The notes beneath the pieces were generated by a model. It saw nothing but the letters and a program-made list of their open reading frames with translations. It did no database searches and was not told the DNA's origin. Shown here in pieces: positions 55,181 to 64,000 of a stretch of DNA of 64,000 bases. The DNA is taken from NCBI RefSeq assembly GCF_000371925.1, contig NZ_AQVE01000003.1:1-64000 (forward strand). Reading direction: 5' to 3'. Source of the stretch: Thiolinea disciformis DSM 14473 (GTDB taxonomy: Bacteria > Pseudomonadota > Gammaproteobacteria > Thiotrichales > Thiotrichaceae). Position 1 is the first letter of the stretch. Each line of letters opens with the position of its first letter. A program made the translations under genes and the position numbers.

Positions 55181-56964
55181 AGATCAGGTCCCAAACTAAA
55201 ATAGAAATGTACATCGCTTGTATCATCCTTCGGCACAGCAAAATCAACCCGAATCGGCCCAATCGGGGATTTATAACGAGCGCCTACTCCAGCACCCACT
55301 TTCATATTAACATTACCCCAGCTATCAAAAGCATCGCCTGCATCCACAAAGGCAGCCACGCTTATCTTTTCCGCTACAGGGTACTCATATTCTAAACTGG
55401 TGGTTAAGGTATTTCTGCCACCAACTACTAAACCTTTATCATCAGTTGTGCCAATGGTCTCAAAATCATAGCCACGCACGGAATTTTGCCCACCGGCGAA
55501 AAAGCGCAATGATTTAGGCACATTCGTGATGTCATCAACCTTACTTGCTCCTATGCCACCTTGAGCGATCACCTTAGAACCATTATCAAAAGTCGTTAAA
55601 TAACGAAGATTGGCTGTCCCTTGCAAAATGGTCAGATCACTCAACAAAGCATCATGTGAGCCTTTAATTTCTGCCTGAGCACGCCACCCTTGTGTAGGGA
55701 ATAAAGAATCGTTCGATTCAGTTTTACTGACACGGGCACCAAACAAGGTTAATAAGGAAGAAATGGCCGGCTCACCCTCCACCTTAGTACGTTCATTCAG
55801 CAGATTAACATAAGCTGTTTGTTGCCAGTTGGCTTTATTACGACGGTTATAGCTCAATTCTAAATTGAACTTATCGCTTTGAATATCCTTATTGTCACTG
55901 GTAGCCCAGCCACCCGAGACACTAGCATATTCATGCTCCGGCTTCCAAAGCGGAACTTTATACGTTGCCCGCACATTTTTATCATTCTGCGAAAAACGAA
56001 AACCGGTATCCAGCTTATGGCCTTTGCTATTCAACCAGCGCGTTTCCATCGTACCCTCTAAACGTGCGCCTGAGCCAGTCGCATAACCAAAGGTCGCGGT
56101 ATAGGAATAACGTTTATTGCGAATCGCATTGATTTCTAGGGGAACTTGATTACCTTTTGCATCACGGTAATTCGTATTAATACGCACGTCACTATAATAA
56201 CCGCTATTTTCTAGCAAACGCTGTTGGGTGAGTAGTACATCAGAATCATAAGGCTCACCTTGGTGCACACGCAGATAATGCGCTAGGTTTTCCTCATCTA
56301 AAATATCTTGCGTAACCTTCACTTCGCCAACTTGATAACGCTGACCCGTCTCAAAATGCAAATTAATGACAGCTTCACGCGTATCGGGATCAACCCTAAT
56401 TTCACGCTGCACGAAGTTCGCATCAAAAAAACCTAAACGACTGGCAGTACGTGATAAGTTAGTTTTTAAGTCCTCGTATTTCTGTGAGACCAACACTTCA
56501 TTAGGCTCATAAGGATTTTCCGCCACAAGCTTACTGAATAAGGGTAATTTGCTGCCTTCCCCCGTCAATTTGATATTTGACTCTTTGACTAGCACCGGTA
56601 AGCCAGAATCAACTTGTACATTCAATACCCAACACCCTGACTGTTGAGCGGGCTGCATGTCTAGCTTCGCTGAAAAATAGCCCATAGCCTCGACACCCTT
56701 GACCATTTTACCTTGCGAGGCATCAACAAAACGTTGCATCCGATCAGCACTCGAATTGCAACTTAAGCCGCGCATCGAGGGTAAATAGGCTTTAATGTTT
56801 TCAGCAAGCTCGTCTGAAGCGCCCTGTACATTGACCTTGATGGGCGACTCCGCTTCTTGTTGATTCTCTTTTTTCTTCGAGAAAAAGGCCGCCGCTGCAT
56901 TCGAAGAAACACTTAAACTTAACAAGCCACCCAAACAACACCAAACCGCGCGCTTAAGCTCCAT
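55177..56964 (-). CDS. tamA: Translocation and assembly module subunit TamA
   Basis: Omp85-family outer-membrane barrel partner of TamB. 595 residues: signal peptide at 1-25 with Ala-rich cleavage site, three POTRA domains to about 275 (FFDANFVQREIRVDP and GEVKVTQDILDEENL lie within), then a 16-strand beta barrel with GGQNSVRGYDFETIG near 480 and the terminal SPIGPIRVDFAVP...FYFSLGPDL ending in an aromatic-rich strand. Coupled to tamB by an ATGA overlap. Confidence 0.95.
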   Translation of the reverse strand: MELKRAVWCCLGGLLSLSVSSNAAAAFFSKKKENQQEAESPIKVNVQGASDELAENIKAYLPSMRGLSCNSSADRMQRFVDASQGKMVKGVEAMGYFSAKLDMQPAQQSGCWVLNVQVDSGLPVLVKESNIKLTGEGSKLPLFSKLVAENPYEPNEVLVSQKYEDLKTNLSRTASRLGFFDANFVQREIRVDPDTREAVINLHFETGQRYQVGEVKVTQDILDEENLAHYLRVHQGEPYDSDVLLTQQRLLENSGYYSDVRINTNYRDAKGNQVPLEINAIRNKRYSYTATFGYATGSGARLEGTMETRWLNSKGHKLDTGFRFSQNDKNVRATYKVPLWKPEHEYASVSGGWATSDNKDIQSDKFNLELSYNRRNKANWQQTAYVNLLNERTKVEGEPAISSLLTLFGARVSKTESNDSLFPTQGWRAQAEIKGSHDALLSDLTILQGTANLRYLTTFDNGSKVIAQGGIGASKVDDITNVPKSLRFFAGGQNSVRGYDFETIGTTDDKGLVVGGRNTLTTSLEYEYPVAEKISVAAFVDAGDAFDSWGNVNMKVGAGVGARYKSPIGPIRVDFAVPKDDTSDVHFYFSLGPDL

Positions 56965-56976
56965 GGAGACACCCTT

Positions 56977-58470
56977 TTATTGCTCGAACACCCATTCCAG
57001 CAACATGTTCTGCACAGCTTGTCCATACGCGCCCGATTGACTGCCATTAAAGATAATTACTATCTGCATACGTTTACCGCTGCGGGTGAGTAAATATCCA
57101 GCAAGCCCAGAAACACCATCGATAGTTCCCGTTTTAAATCGACCACGCCCTTGTAACTCACTGTGTCGAAAACGTCCTGCTAAAGTACCATCCTGCCCTA
57201 AAAGGGGTAAAGAATTCAATAACTCAGGCATATAAGGGTCGCGCCAGATAACCTGTAATAATTGCCCTAATTGGCGCGCTGTAACGCGCTCCGCCCGTGA
57301 CAAGCCTGAACCATTATCAATAATAATGCCATCGGTGGAAATACCTTGCTGCTTTAAAACATACAGCACCGCCGCACGACCTTTATCCAAAGTCGCTTTT
57401 CCACCAAATAATTTTGCCCCCATCGTGAGTAATAATTGTCGGGTCATGACATTATTACTCCACTTATTAATAAGGCGCACTTGCTCTGCTAAAGGCGAAG
57501 ACACATGCACATGCAGACGCCTATCACCACTTTTTACAGCATCTAATTTATAAGAGCCCGTTAAAGTACCGCCCAATTGCGTCCAAAAATCAGCAAAGGC
57601 TTGATACACCAACTCTTCCGGAGTCGACAACACCATGGTTGTACTTTGTGAGGCGCATGAAATCGCATAATTACCGCGCGCGATAATGGTTCCACTAGAG
57701 GTTCGCGATACAATAGGACGTGCATTGCCGCGTGAACAATCACCTTCCACTAATTTCAATTGATTATCCACCGTAACACCGCGTGGCGCAGGGAAGATGG
57801 CTAGATCAACTTTGCCTGCCGCTGGGTTGGCGTTATAAACAATACGGCTAGCTTGGAAATTGAACATAGCCGCTGAAGGTGGTGCATTATAAACGCGCTC
57901 AGGCTGACCATCGAAAGCGGCGGGATCAATTGCTGGAATATCGAAGAAACTATTATCAATAATAATATCACCGCGAATTTCCCTTAAGCCTTTTAGGCGC
58001 AAATCATGCACAAACTGCCAAAAAGACTCATACACTAAAAAAGGATCGCCATAACCTTTAATGATTAAATCACCATTTAGCACACCATCGTGAATCTCAC
58101 CCCTTGCCCAAGCCTCAGTACTCCAAGTCCAAGCAGGACCCAAAGTTTTAATCGCACTCCAAGTCGTGAGCAACTTCATTACGGAGGCGGGACTAGAAAC
58201 TAGATCCGCATTATGTAACAACAACGGTGCATCGGCATTTACGTCTTGCACAAAAACCCTTAAGGCATCCGCAGGGACATTTTTTTGCTTCAGATAGTCC
58301 GCAATGCTCGCGGGCAAATCCTGCGTTTGCTGTTGGCGAATGACGGGTTGTTCTGCGGGCGGCAAGGAAGGCTGCACCACACCTGCCGTAATTAATAAAT
58401 TAGCATCGCTGTGCGAAGACCATGAGAGGATTCCACCGAGTAACAGCAGCGTATAAAGTGTCTTAAACAT
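56977..58470 (-). CDS. dacB: D-alanyl-D-alanine carboxypeptidase/endopeptidase (PBP4)
   Basis: Periplasmic class C penicillin-binding protein that trims and opens peptidoglycan cross-links. 497 residues from the ATG at 58470; an upstream TTG would add eight residues. Signal peptide at about 1-24; catalytic SVMK with Ser96 and Lys99; SNN in KWSNNVMTRQ near 341; KTGT near 454. The inserted domain between the SxxK and SxN motifs is typical of PBP4. 12 bases separate it from tamA. Confidence 0.94.
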   Translation of the reverse strand: MFKTLYTLLLLGGILSWSSHSDANLLITAGVVQPSLPPAEQPVIRQQQTQDLPASIADYLKQKNVPADALRVFVQDVNADAPLLLHNADLVSSPASVMKLLTTWSAIKTLGPAWTWSTEAWARGEIHDGVLNGDLIIKGYGDPFLVYESFWQFVHDLRLKGLREIRGDIIIDNSFFDIPAIDPAAFDGQPERVYNAPPSAAMFNFQASRIVYNANPAAGKVDLAIFPAPRGVTVDNQLKLVEGDCSRGNARPIVSRTSSGTIIARGNYAISCASQSTTMVLSTPEELVYQAFADFWTQLGGTLTGSYKLDAVKSGDRRLHVHVSSPLAEQVRLINKWSNNVMTRQLLLTMGAKLFGGKATLDKGRAAVLYVLKQQGISTDGIIIDNGSGLSRAERVTARQLGQLLQVIWRDPYMPELLNSLPLLGQDGTLAGRFRHSELQGRGRFKTGTIDGVSGLAGYLLTRSGKRMQIVIIFNGSQSGAYGQAVQNMLLEWVFEQ

Positions 58471-58520
58471 TGTTTTTAAAATAAATTCCAACAAGCCAAC
58501 TAAAAACCCATAGGATATGC

Positions 58521-59228
58521 TTAGGAGAGATCATTTAGTCTCAATACTTCAATCCCATGGGTTGTATACTGCCAATGCACATCAAAATCGTATAACTTCA
58601 TTGCATAGCGTCGTGTATCTAGCCCGTCGTGTGCACGATAAGCTGGGCGCGGGTCTTGCGCTAATATTTGGCGAATCAGTAAGTTTATATCACAATTCCA
58701 CTGCGCACTTTTTTGTGTGCAGTCCATGCGCGCCTGCTCCGAAAAAACTACCGGATACTCGGGTGGCGCCTGTTGCGCAAAACCAGCCAGAGCTGCAGGA
58801 ATCGCATCAGCATAAGGTATATAAGGCTTAATATCCAATACTGGCGTTCCATCCAGCAAATCCATCCCCGACAAGCCTAACACTACTTGTGCGCCTACTA
58901 GCTGAATCTGCTCTAATTTCACTACCGATAATCCCAAGGCATTTGGGCGAAACGTAGAACGCGTCGCAAACACCCCCACACGTTTGTTGCCACCCAAACG
59001 CGGGGGACGCACGGTCATATGCCACCCTTGAGCTTCGGTAGTATGAAATAAGAAAATTAACCAGACATGACTAAAGGCTTCCAAACCTCTTACCGCATCA
59101 AGGGTAAAGGGCGGCTCCAGCCATAAGCTAGCTCGAGCTTCTGTCACTAAGTTTGGCTGACGCGGAATACCAAATTTTTCGCGGTAGCAGGATTGGATAC
59201 AACCAATCGGTTTAAGGGTTACTTCCAT
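58521..59228 (-). CDS. trmO: tRNA (N6-threonylcarbamoyladenosine-37) methyltransferase TrmO
   Basis: Methylates t6A37 of tRNA-Thr to m6t6A using S-adenosylmethionine. 235 residues of the TsaA/VirR family: PIGCIQSCYREKFGIPRQP at 7-25, VWLIFLFH near 54-61, RVGVFATRSTFRPNALGLS near 83-101. A C-terminal DPRPAYR segment near 190 is also conserved. It stands between dacB and a ferredoxin gene. Confidence 0.93.
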   Translation of the reverse strand: MEVTLKPIGCIQSCYREKFGIPRQPNLVTEARASLWLEPPFTLDAVRGLEAFSHVWLIFLFHTTEAQGWHMTVRPPRLGGNKRVGVFATRSTFRPNALGLSVVKLEQIQLVGAQVVLGLSGMDLLDGTPVLDIKPYIPYADAIPAALAGFAQQAPPEYPVVFSEQARMDCTQKSAQWNCDINLLIRQILAQDPRPAYRAHDGLDTRRYAMKLYDFDVHWQYTTHGIEVLRLNDLS

Positions 59229-59238
59229 GACAAAATAA

Positions 59239-59264
59239 AAAACGCTCGGCTGAGCGAGCGTTTT
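59239..59264 (-). terminator. Terminator of the ferredoxin gene
   Basis: AAAACGCTCG (59239-59248), six-base loop, CGAGCGTTTT (59255-59264): a 10-bp perfect stem with T-runs on both strands, between yfhL-like and trmO. Confidence 0.88.
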
Positions 59265-59289
59265 ATAAAACGTTTATTGAGAGCGCAAC

Positions 59290-59553
<264 letters not shown>

Positions 59554-59612
59554 CTAGTAATTAAAGTGCAGCGATTCTAGCAAGGCTTCTCGACAAATAA
59601 CATTAACCAGAA

Positions 59613-60149
<537 letters not shown>

Positions 60150-60197
60150 TTAAAGAATTTGGGTTAAGACTGTAACATGCTCTTTTTAAAGGTTCTA

Positions 60198-60228
60198 GCC
60201 CATTCTTGTGCATTGCACAAGAATGGGC
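60198..60228 (-). repeat. 14-bp perfect inverted repeat
   Basis: GCCCATTCTTGTGC (60198-60211) and GCACAAGAATGGGC (60215-60228) around ATT, 38 bases after the FecR-like stop. It would fold strongly but lacks a T-tract on either strand, so its role (rho-independent stop, mRNA protection or insertion remnant) is open. Confidence 0.6.
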
Positions 60229-60266
60229 GACAAAGTCTAATTTCTGCATTCACGAAGAAAGAATGC

Positions 60267-60575
60267 TTATAGACCTTTGCGGCTGGGTCTTAATTCGCCT
60301 CCCGCATAATCGTAACGCTTTACCTCGGCTGAAGGCGTTTCCATCTGGTATTGATTGACGCGAAATGAACTGCCACCTCGCAGCATGACAATATTGCGAT
60401 CCTTCATCCTGAGCTGCAAAGTGGCGCCTCTGACCGTGCTCACGGTGTCATCGCTATAAATCGCATCGCCGCGTTTTAAAATTCGCATTTCATCGCCACT
60501 ACGCATGGCGGTTACTTTGCCACGTTTAGATAGCACAGCGCCGATTTGAATCGCTTCCGTTTTTTGTTGTCCCAT
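60267..60575 (-). CDS. Small FecR-like domain protein
   Basis: 102 residues from the ATG at 60575, which has AAGGAG eight bases upstream; a longer frame adds 14 unsupported residues. Residues 11-75 resemble a FecR-like beta domain: IGAVLSKRGKVTAMR..., RGDAIYSDDTVSTVRGATLQL, then a variant of the DGS motif (RGGSSFRV). Larger FecR-type proteins are periplasmic; here there is no signal peptide or membrane helix, so it looks cytoplasmic, and its partner is unknown. Assignment is by pattern only. Confidence 0.55.
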   Translation of the reverse strand: MGQQKTEAIQIGAVLSKRGKVTAMRSGDEMRILKRGDAIYSDDTVSTVRGATLQLRMKDRNIVMLRGGSSFRVNQYQMETPSAEVKRYDYAGGELRPSRKGL

Positions 60576-60631
60576 AAACCAACTCCTTTTGTTAATGGTC
60601 CATTCGTTACTAAGCATAGAACAAAGCAGTT

Positions 60632-60662
60632 CATCTGCTTACGGTTTCTACGCATCTGCTTA
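60632..60662 (-). promoter_or_regulatory. Direct repeats upstream of the FecR-like gene
   Basis: Two identical 10-mers, TAAGCAGATG on the minus strand (60632-60641 and 60653-60662), lie 21 bases apart, two helical turns. They may be regulator sites; a hairpin AAGCAG-TTCAT-CTGCTT (60624-60640) overlaps the first. Confidence 0.35.
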
Positions 60663-60685
60663 GGAAAATCTAAGTTCCTACTGAA

Positions 60686-61933
60686 TTAAGGCAATAGAGC
60701 CTCACCGCGCCATAAATCTTCAAGGGTCTCACGCTGGCGCACTAAATACATTTGCTCACCATCCACCATGATCTCAGCCACGCGGGGGCGTGAATTATAA
60801 TTAGAGGCCATACTAAACCCATAGGCTCCCGCCGAACGGACTGCCAATAAATCACCGGATTGAATGGCTAAATGGCGATCTTTACCGAGAAAATCTCCCG
60901 TTTCACAAATAGGCCCCACTACATCGTAAGTGGCTAAACCCAGATTATCATGGGGTATGACCGGAATAATTTGTTGCCACGCGGAATACAAAGAAGGACG
61001 AATAAGGTCATTCATTGCCGCATCGACAATCGCAAAGTTTTTGTGTTCACTCGGTTTTAAATACTCGACTTTCGTTAATAAAATACCACCATTTGCCGCA
61101 ATTGCACGCCCCGGCTCTACTAAAATTTCATATTTCTTCAAGCGCGGATTGGCTAAAACTTTTTGTAGATAATCGGCAGGTTCTGGTGGTGATTCTTCAT
61201 TATAGCGCACTCCCAAACCACCGCCTAAATCCAAATGCTGAATATCAATCCCTCGTTCAGCCAAGCGATCAGATAACTGTAATAGGCGTTCCAAAGTATC
61301 CATGAAGGGTTCCAGATTCAATAGTTGTGAACCAATATGACAATCAATGCCATGCACAGCAATATTCGGTAAAGCCGCCGCCCGTAAATAAACCTGCTCC
61401 GCTTGTTCAATGGCAATACCAAATTTATTTTCTTTTAAGCCGGTGGAAATATAAGGATGCGTTTGGGCATCCACATCAGGATTTACCCGCAATGAAATCG
61501 GCGCTATTTTGCCTAGAGCCTGAGCAATTTCTTGAATACGCTCCAATTCTGCTTCTGATTCGACATTAAAACAACGAATGCCGATGGTGAGAGCGTGGCT
61601 AATTTCATCGCTTGTTTTCCCTACGCCCGAAAATACAATTTTCTTAGGATCACCACCTGCTTTTAATACACGTTCTAATTCACCACGTGACACAATGTCA
61701 AAACCAGAACCAAGACGCGCAAATAAATTTAATAACGCTAAGTTTGAATTGGCCTTGACGGCATAACATACTAAATGGGGATGTGAACCAAAGACCGAAT
61801 TAAAAGCATGCCAATGGCGTTCCAAGGTGGCGCGTGAATACACATAACAAGGCGTACCAAATTCACGAGCGACTGCCGTCAGGGGAACAGATTCGGCGTA
61901 TAATTCGCCATCACGATAATTAAAATAATCCAT
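60686..61933 (-). CDS. lysA: Diaminopimelate decarboxylase
   Basis: PLP enzyme that makes lysine from meso-diaminopimelate. 415 residues: PLP Lys60 in CYAVKANSN, the HIGSQ motif near 200, GGGLGVRY near 240, EPGRAIAANGG near 290 and CETGDFLGKDR near 355. Its ATG overlaps the lptM stop by one base (TAATG), the same lptM-lysA arrangement seen in E. coli and relatives. Confidence 0.97.
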   Translation of the reverse strand: MDYFNYRDGELYAESVPLTAVAREFGTPCYVYSRATLERHWHAFNSVFGSHPHLVCYAVKANSNLALLNLFARLGSGFDIVSRGELERVLKAGGDPKKIVFSGVGKTSDEISHALTIGIRCFNVESEAELERIQEIAQALGKIAPISLRVNPDVDAQTHPYISTGLKENKFGIAIEQAEQVYLRAAALPNIAVHGIDCHIGSQLLNLEPFMDTLERLLQLSDRLAERGIDIQHLDLGGGLGVRYNEESPPEPADYLQKVLANPRLKKYEILVEPGRAIAANGGILLTKVEYLKPSEHKNFAIVDAAMNDLIRPSLYSAWQQIIPVIPHDNLGLATYDVVGPICETGDFLGKDRHLAIQSGDLLAVRSAGAYGFSMASNYNSRPRVAEIMVDGEQMYLVRQRETLEDLWRGEALLP

Positions 61934-62061
61934 TAAGGTTTGCGCTCTTGTTTGGGTGGAGAATCCGGTTTCGGCAAATACAAAGGCCCTTTACTACCAC
62001 AAGCCGTTACCACTAGGCTGAGTATCATAACAAGGCCAAGCTTTTCGATGAAGCCTCGCAT
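61933..62061 (-). CDS. lptM: Small outer-membrane lipoprotein LptM (YifL)
   Basis: A 42-residue lipoprotein, too short for many gene callers. Signal helix (GLVMILSLVVTA) precedes the lipobox Cys21, followed by the hallmark CG.KGPLYLP and a Pro/Lys tail. In E. coli LptM binds and helps assemble the LPS translocon LptD-LptE. Placed between nadC (three bases) and lysA (one-base overlap), all in one operon. Recognition rests on the CGxKGPLY motif and its position upstream of lysA. Confidence 0.9.
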   Translation of the reverse strand: MRGFIEKLGLVMILSLVVTACGSKGPLYLPKPDSPPKQERKP

Positions 62062-62064
62062 CAC

Positions 62065-62910
62065 TCAGCTCTTAAAATCGAAGCGCATTGATAAATCAAT
62101 AGCTTGTACATGTTTGGTGATTTGCCCCACTGAAATAAAATTCACACCTGTTTCAGCAATAGCTTTCACAGTGGTTAAATTCACACCGCCAGAAGCCTCC
62201 AAAGGGATTTTGCCTTGATTAAGCTGCACCGCTTGGCGCATCAAATCCAAACTATAGTCATCCAACATAATAATATCGGCGCGTGCAGCGCTAGCCTCAG
62301 CAAATTCGTCTAAATTTTCGGTTTCCACTTCCACCAATAAATGCGGATAAAGGCTGCGCGCTTGTTGTACTGCTGCTGTAATCGAGCCTGCTGAAACAAT
62401 ATGATTTTCTTTAATTAAGACACGATCATATAAACCAATACGATGATTAACACCACCGCCACAGAGTACGGCATATTTCTGTGCCAGACGTAGACCGGGT
62501 AAGGTTTTGCGGGTGTCTAGAATCTTACAAGGGGTATGAGCGATTAAATCTACATAGCGGCGCGTACTGCTAGCAGTACCGGATAAGGTTTGGACAAAAT
62601 TTAGTGCACTACGCTCAGCCGTTAACAACGAGCGTGCTGAACCTTGTAACTCGCAAATAACAGCGTTCGCGGCAATGGCATCACCATCTTTAAAATGCCA
62701 CTTTACACTGATGCGCCCATCCACTTGCTGGCACACAGCATTAAACCAAGCAACCCCACATAAAACTGCAGCTTCACGGCACAATACATAAGCATGGGCT
62801 TGGGTTTCAGCAGCAATTAGGCTTGCGGTAACATCACCCGTACCGACATCTTCTGCTAAGGCATTGGCTGCGGACGCAGCAATTTGTTCAGGACTAATAG
62901 AGAGCAGCAT
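62065..62910 (-). CDS. nadC: Quinolinate phosphoribosyltransferase (decarboxylating)
   Basis: Converts quinolinate and PRPP to nicotinate mononucleotide in NAD synthesis. 281 residues from the ATG at 62910; a GTG three codons upstream sits on the AGGT ribosome-binding site. DTRKTLPGLR near 136-145, HR.GLYD.VLIKENH near 158-172 and EVE near 197 are the substrate-binding motifs. First of nadC-lptM-lysA. Confidence 0.96.
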   Translation of the reverse strand: MLLSISPEQIAASAANALAEDVGTGDVTASLIAAETQAHAYVLCREAAVLCGVAWFNAVCQQVDGRISVKWHFKDGDAIAANAVICELQGSARSLLTAERSALNFVQTLSGTASSTRRYVDLIAHTPCKILDTRKTLPGLRLAQKYAVLCGGGVNHRIGLYDRVLIKENHIVSAGSITAAVQQARSLYPHLLVEVETENLDEFAEASAARADIIMLDDYSLDLMRQAVQLNQGKIPLEASGGVNLTTVKAIAETGVNFISVGQITKHVQAIDLSMRFDFKS

Positions 62911-62930
62911 AGAGCGCACGACCTACAATA

Positions 62931-62963
62931 AAAAACGGGAAATGCTTATTTAGCATCTCCCGT
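62931..62963 (-). terminator. Terminator downstream of the sulfide:quinone oxidoreductase gene
   Basis: Minus strand ACGGGAGATGCT, five-base loop, AGCATTTCCCGT (one mismatch), then TTTTTATTG: a strong rho-independent terminator separating this gene from nadC. Confidence 0.88.
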
Positions 62964-63008
62964 CACAAAAGCCCAGACTCCTGATCATCTGGATTCGACT
63001 TATCGATC

Positions 63009-64000
<992 letters not shown>

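Noticed and set aside
59229-59289. Promoter for trmO within the terminator gap
   Set aside because: AT-rich but no hexamer pair at proper spacing could be defended.

Overview
The window is chromosomal DNA from a gammaproteobacterium. The joined rpl/rps/rpo cluster follows the gammaproteobacterial gene order, TamA/TamB, ZapD and LptM are proteobacterial, and a sulfide:quinone oxidoreductase fragment at the right edge points to a sulfur oxidiser. A Thiothrix-like member of the Thiotrichales would fit, but the genus is inference. Apart from the left 1.6 kb and a small plus-strand island at 12.1-13.7 kb, every gene lies on the minus strand, so transcription runs from high to low coordinates.

Region by region: (1) 1-1.7 kb: the 3' end of an IS1-type transposase gene and a DUF2254 membrane protein, closed by a bidirectional terminator. 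(2) 1.7-12.0 kb: doxX-like; the isoprenoid/DNA-repair cluster DUF1244-xseB-ispA-dxs; zapD and coaE; rpsT with a TTG start; and the parB-parA-rsmG-mnmG chromosome segregation/RNA modification cluster. (3) 12.1-13.8 kb: accessory plus-strand island with a YafN/Phd-like antitoxin, a Doc toxin and a frameshifted secreted-protein gene of low GC. (4) 13.8-17.7 kb: a little-characterised operon of two DUF4178 proteins, an otherwise unlisted 55-residue membrane peptide, a DUF350 protein and a membrane-anchored spermidine-synthase-like enzyme. This is the best candidate for a poorly described system here. (5) 17.9-19.2 kb: bioB and a small membrane protein. (6) 19.4-49.9 kb: one near-continuous block for translation and transcription: alpha (rpsM-rpsK-rpsD-rpoA-rplQ), spc, S10, str (rpsL-rpsG-fusA, without tuf), rpoC-rpoB, rplL-rplJ-rplA-rplK, nusG-secE, tRNA-Trp, tuf, tRNA-Thr, tRNA-Gly and tRNA-Tyr. 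(7) 49.9-58.5 kb: tamB-tamA and dacB. TamB carries seven tandem units of exactly 270 bp. (8) 58.5-64 kb: trmO, a YfhL-type ferredoxin, coaD, a small FecR-like protein, nadC-lptM-lysA, and the C-terminal part of a sulfide:quinone oxidoreductase.

The ribosomal block is split by readable control signals. The spc and alpha operons are separated by a 12-bp hairpin and a TTGATA-N17-CATAAT promoter. The S10 promoter lies between rpsJ and rplC and is followed at once by a terminator-like hairpin. The str promoter (TTGACA-N17-TAGAAT) has the same layout. A further attenuator-like hairpin lies between rplL and rpoB. No CRISPR array, rRNA gene or prophage was seen, and no gene-free stretch exceeds 300 bases. 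The longest is the 260-base rplA-rplJ leader.
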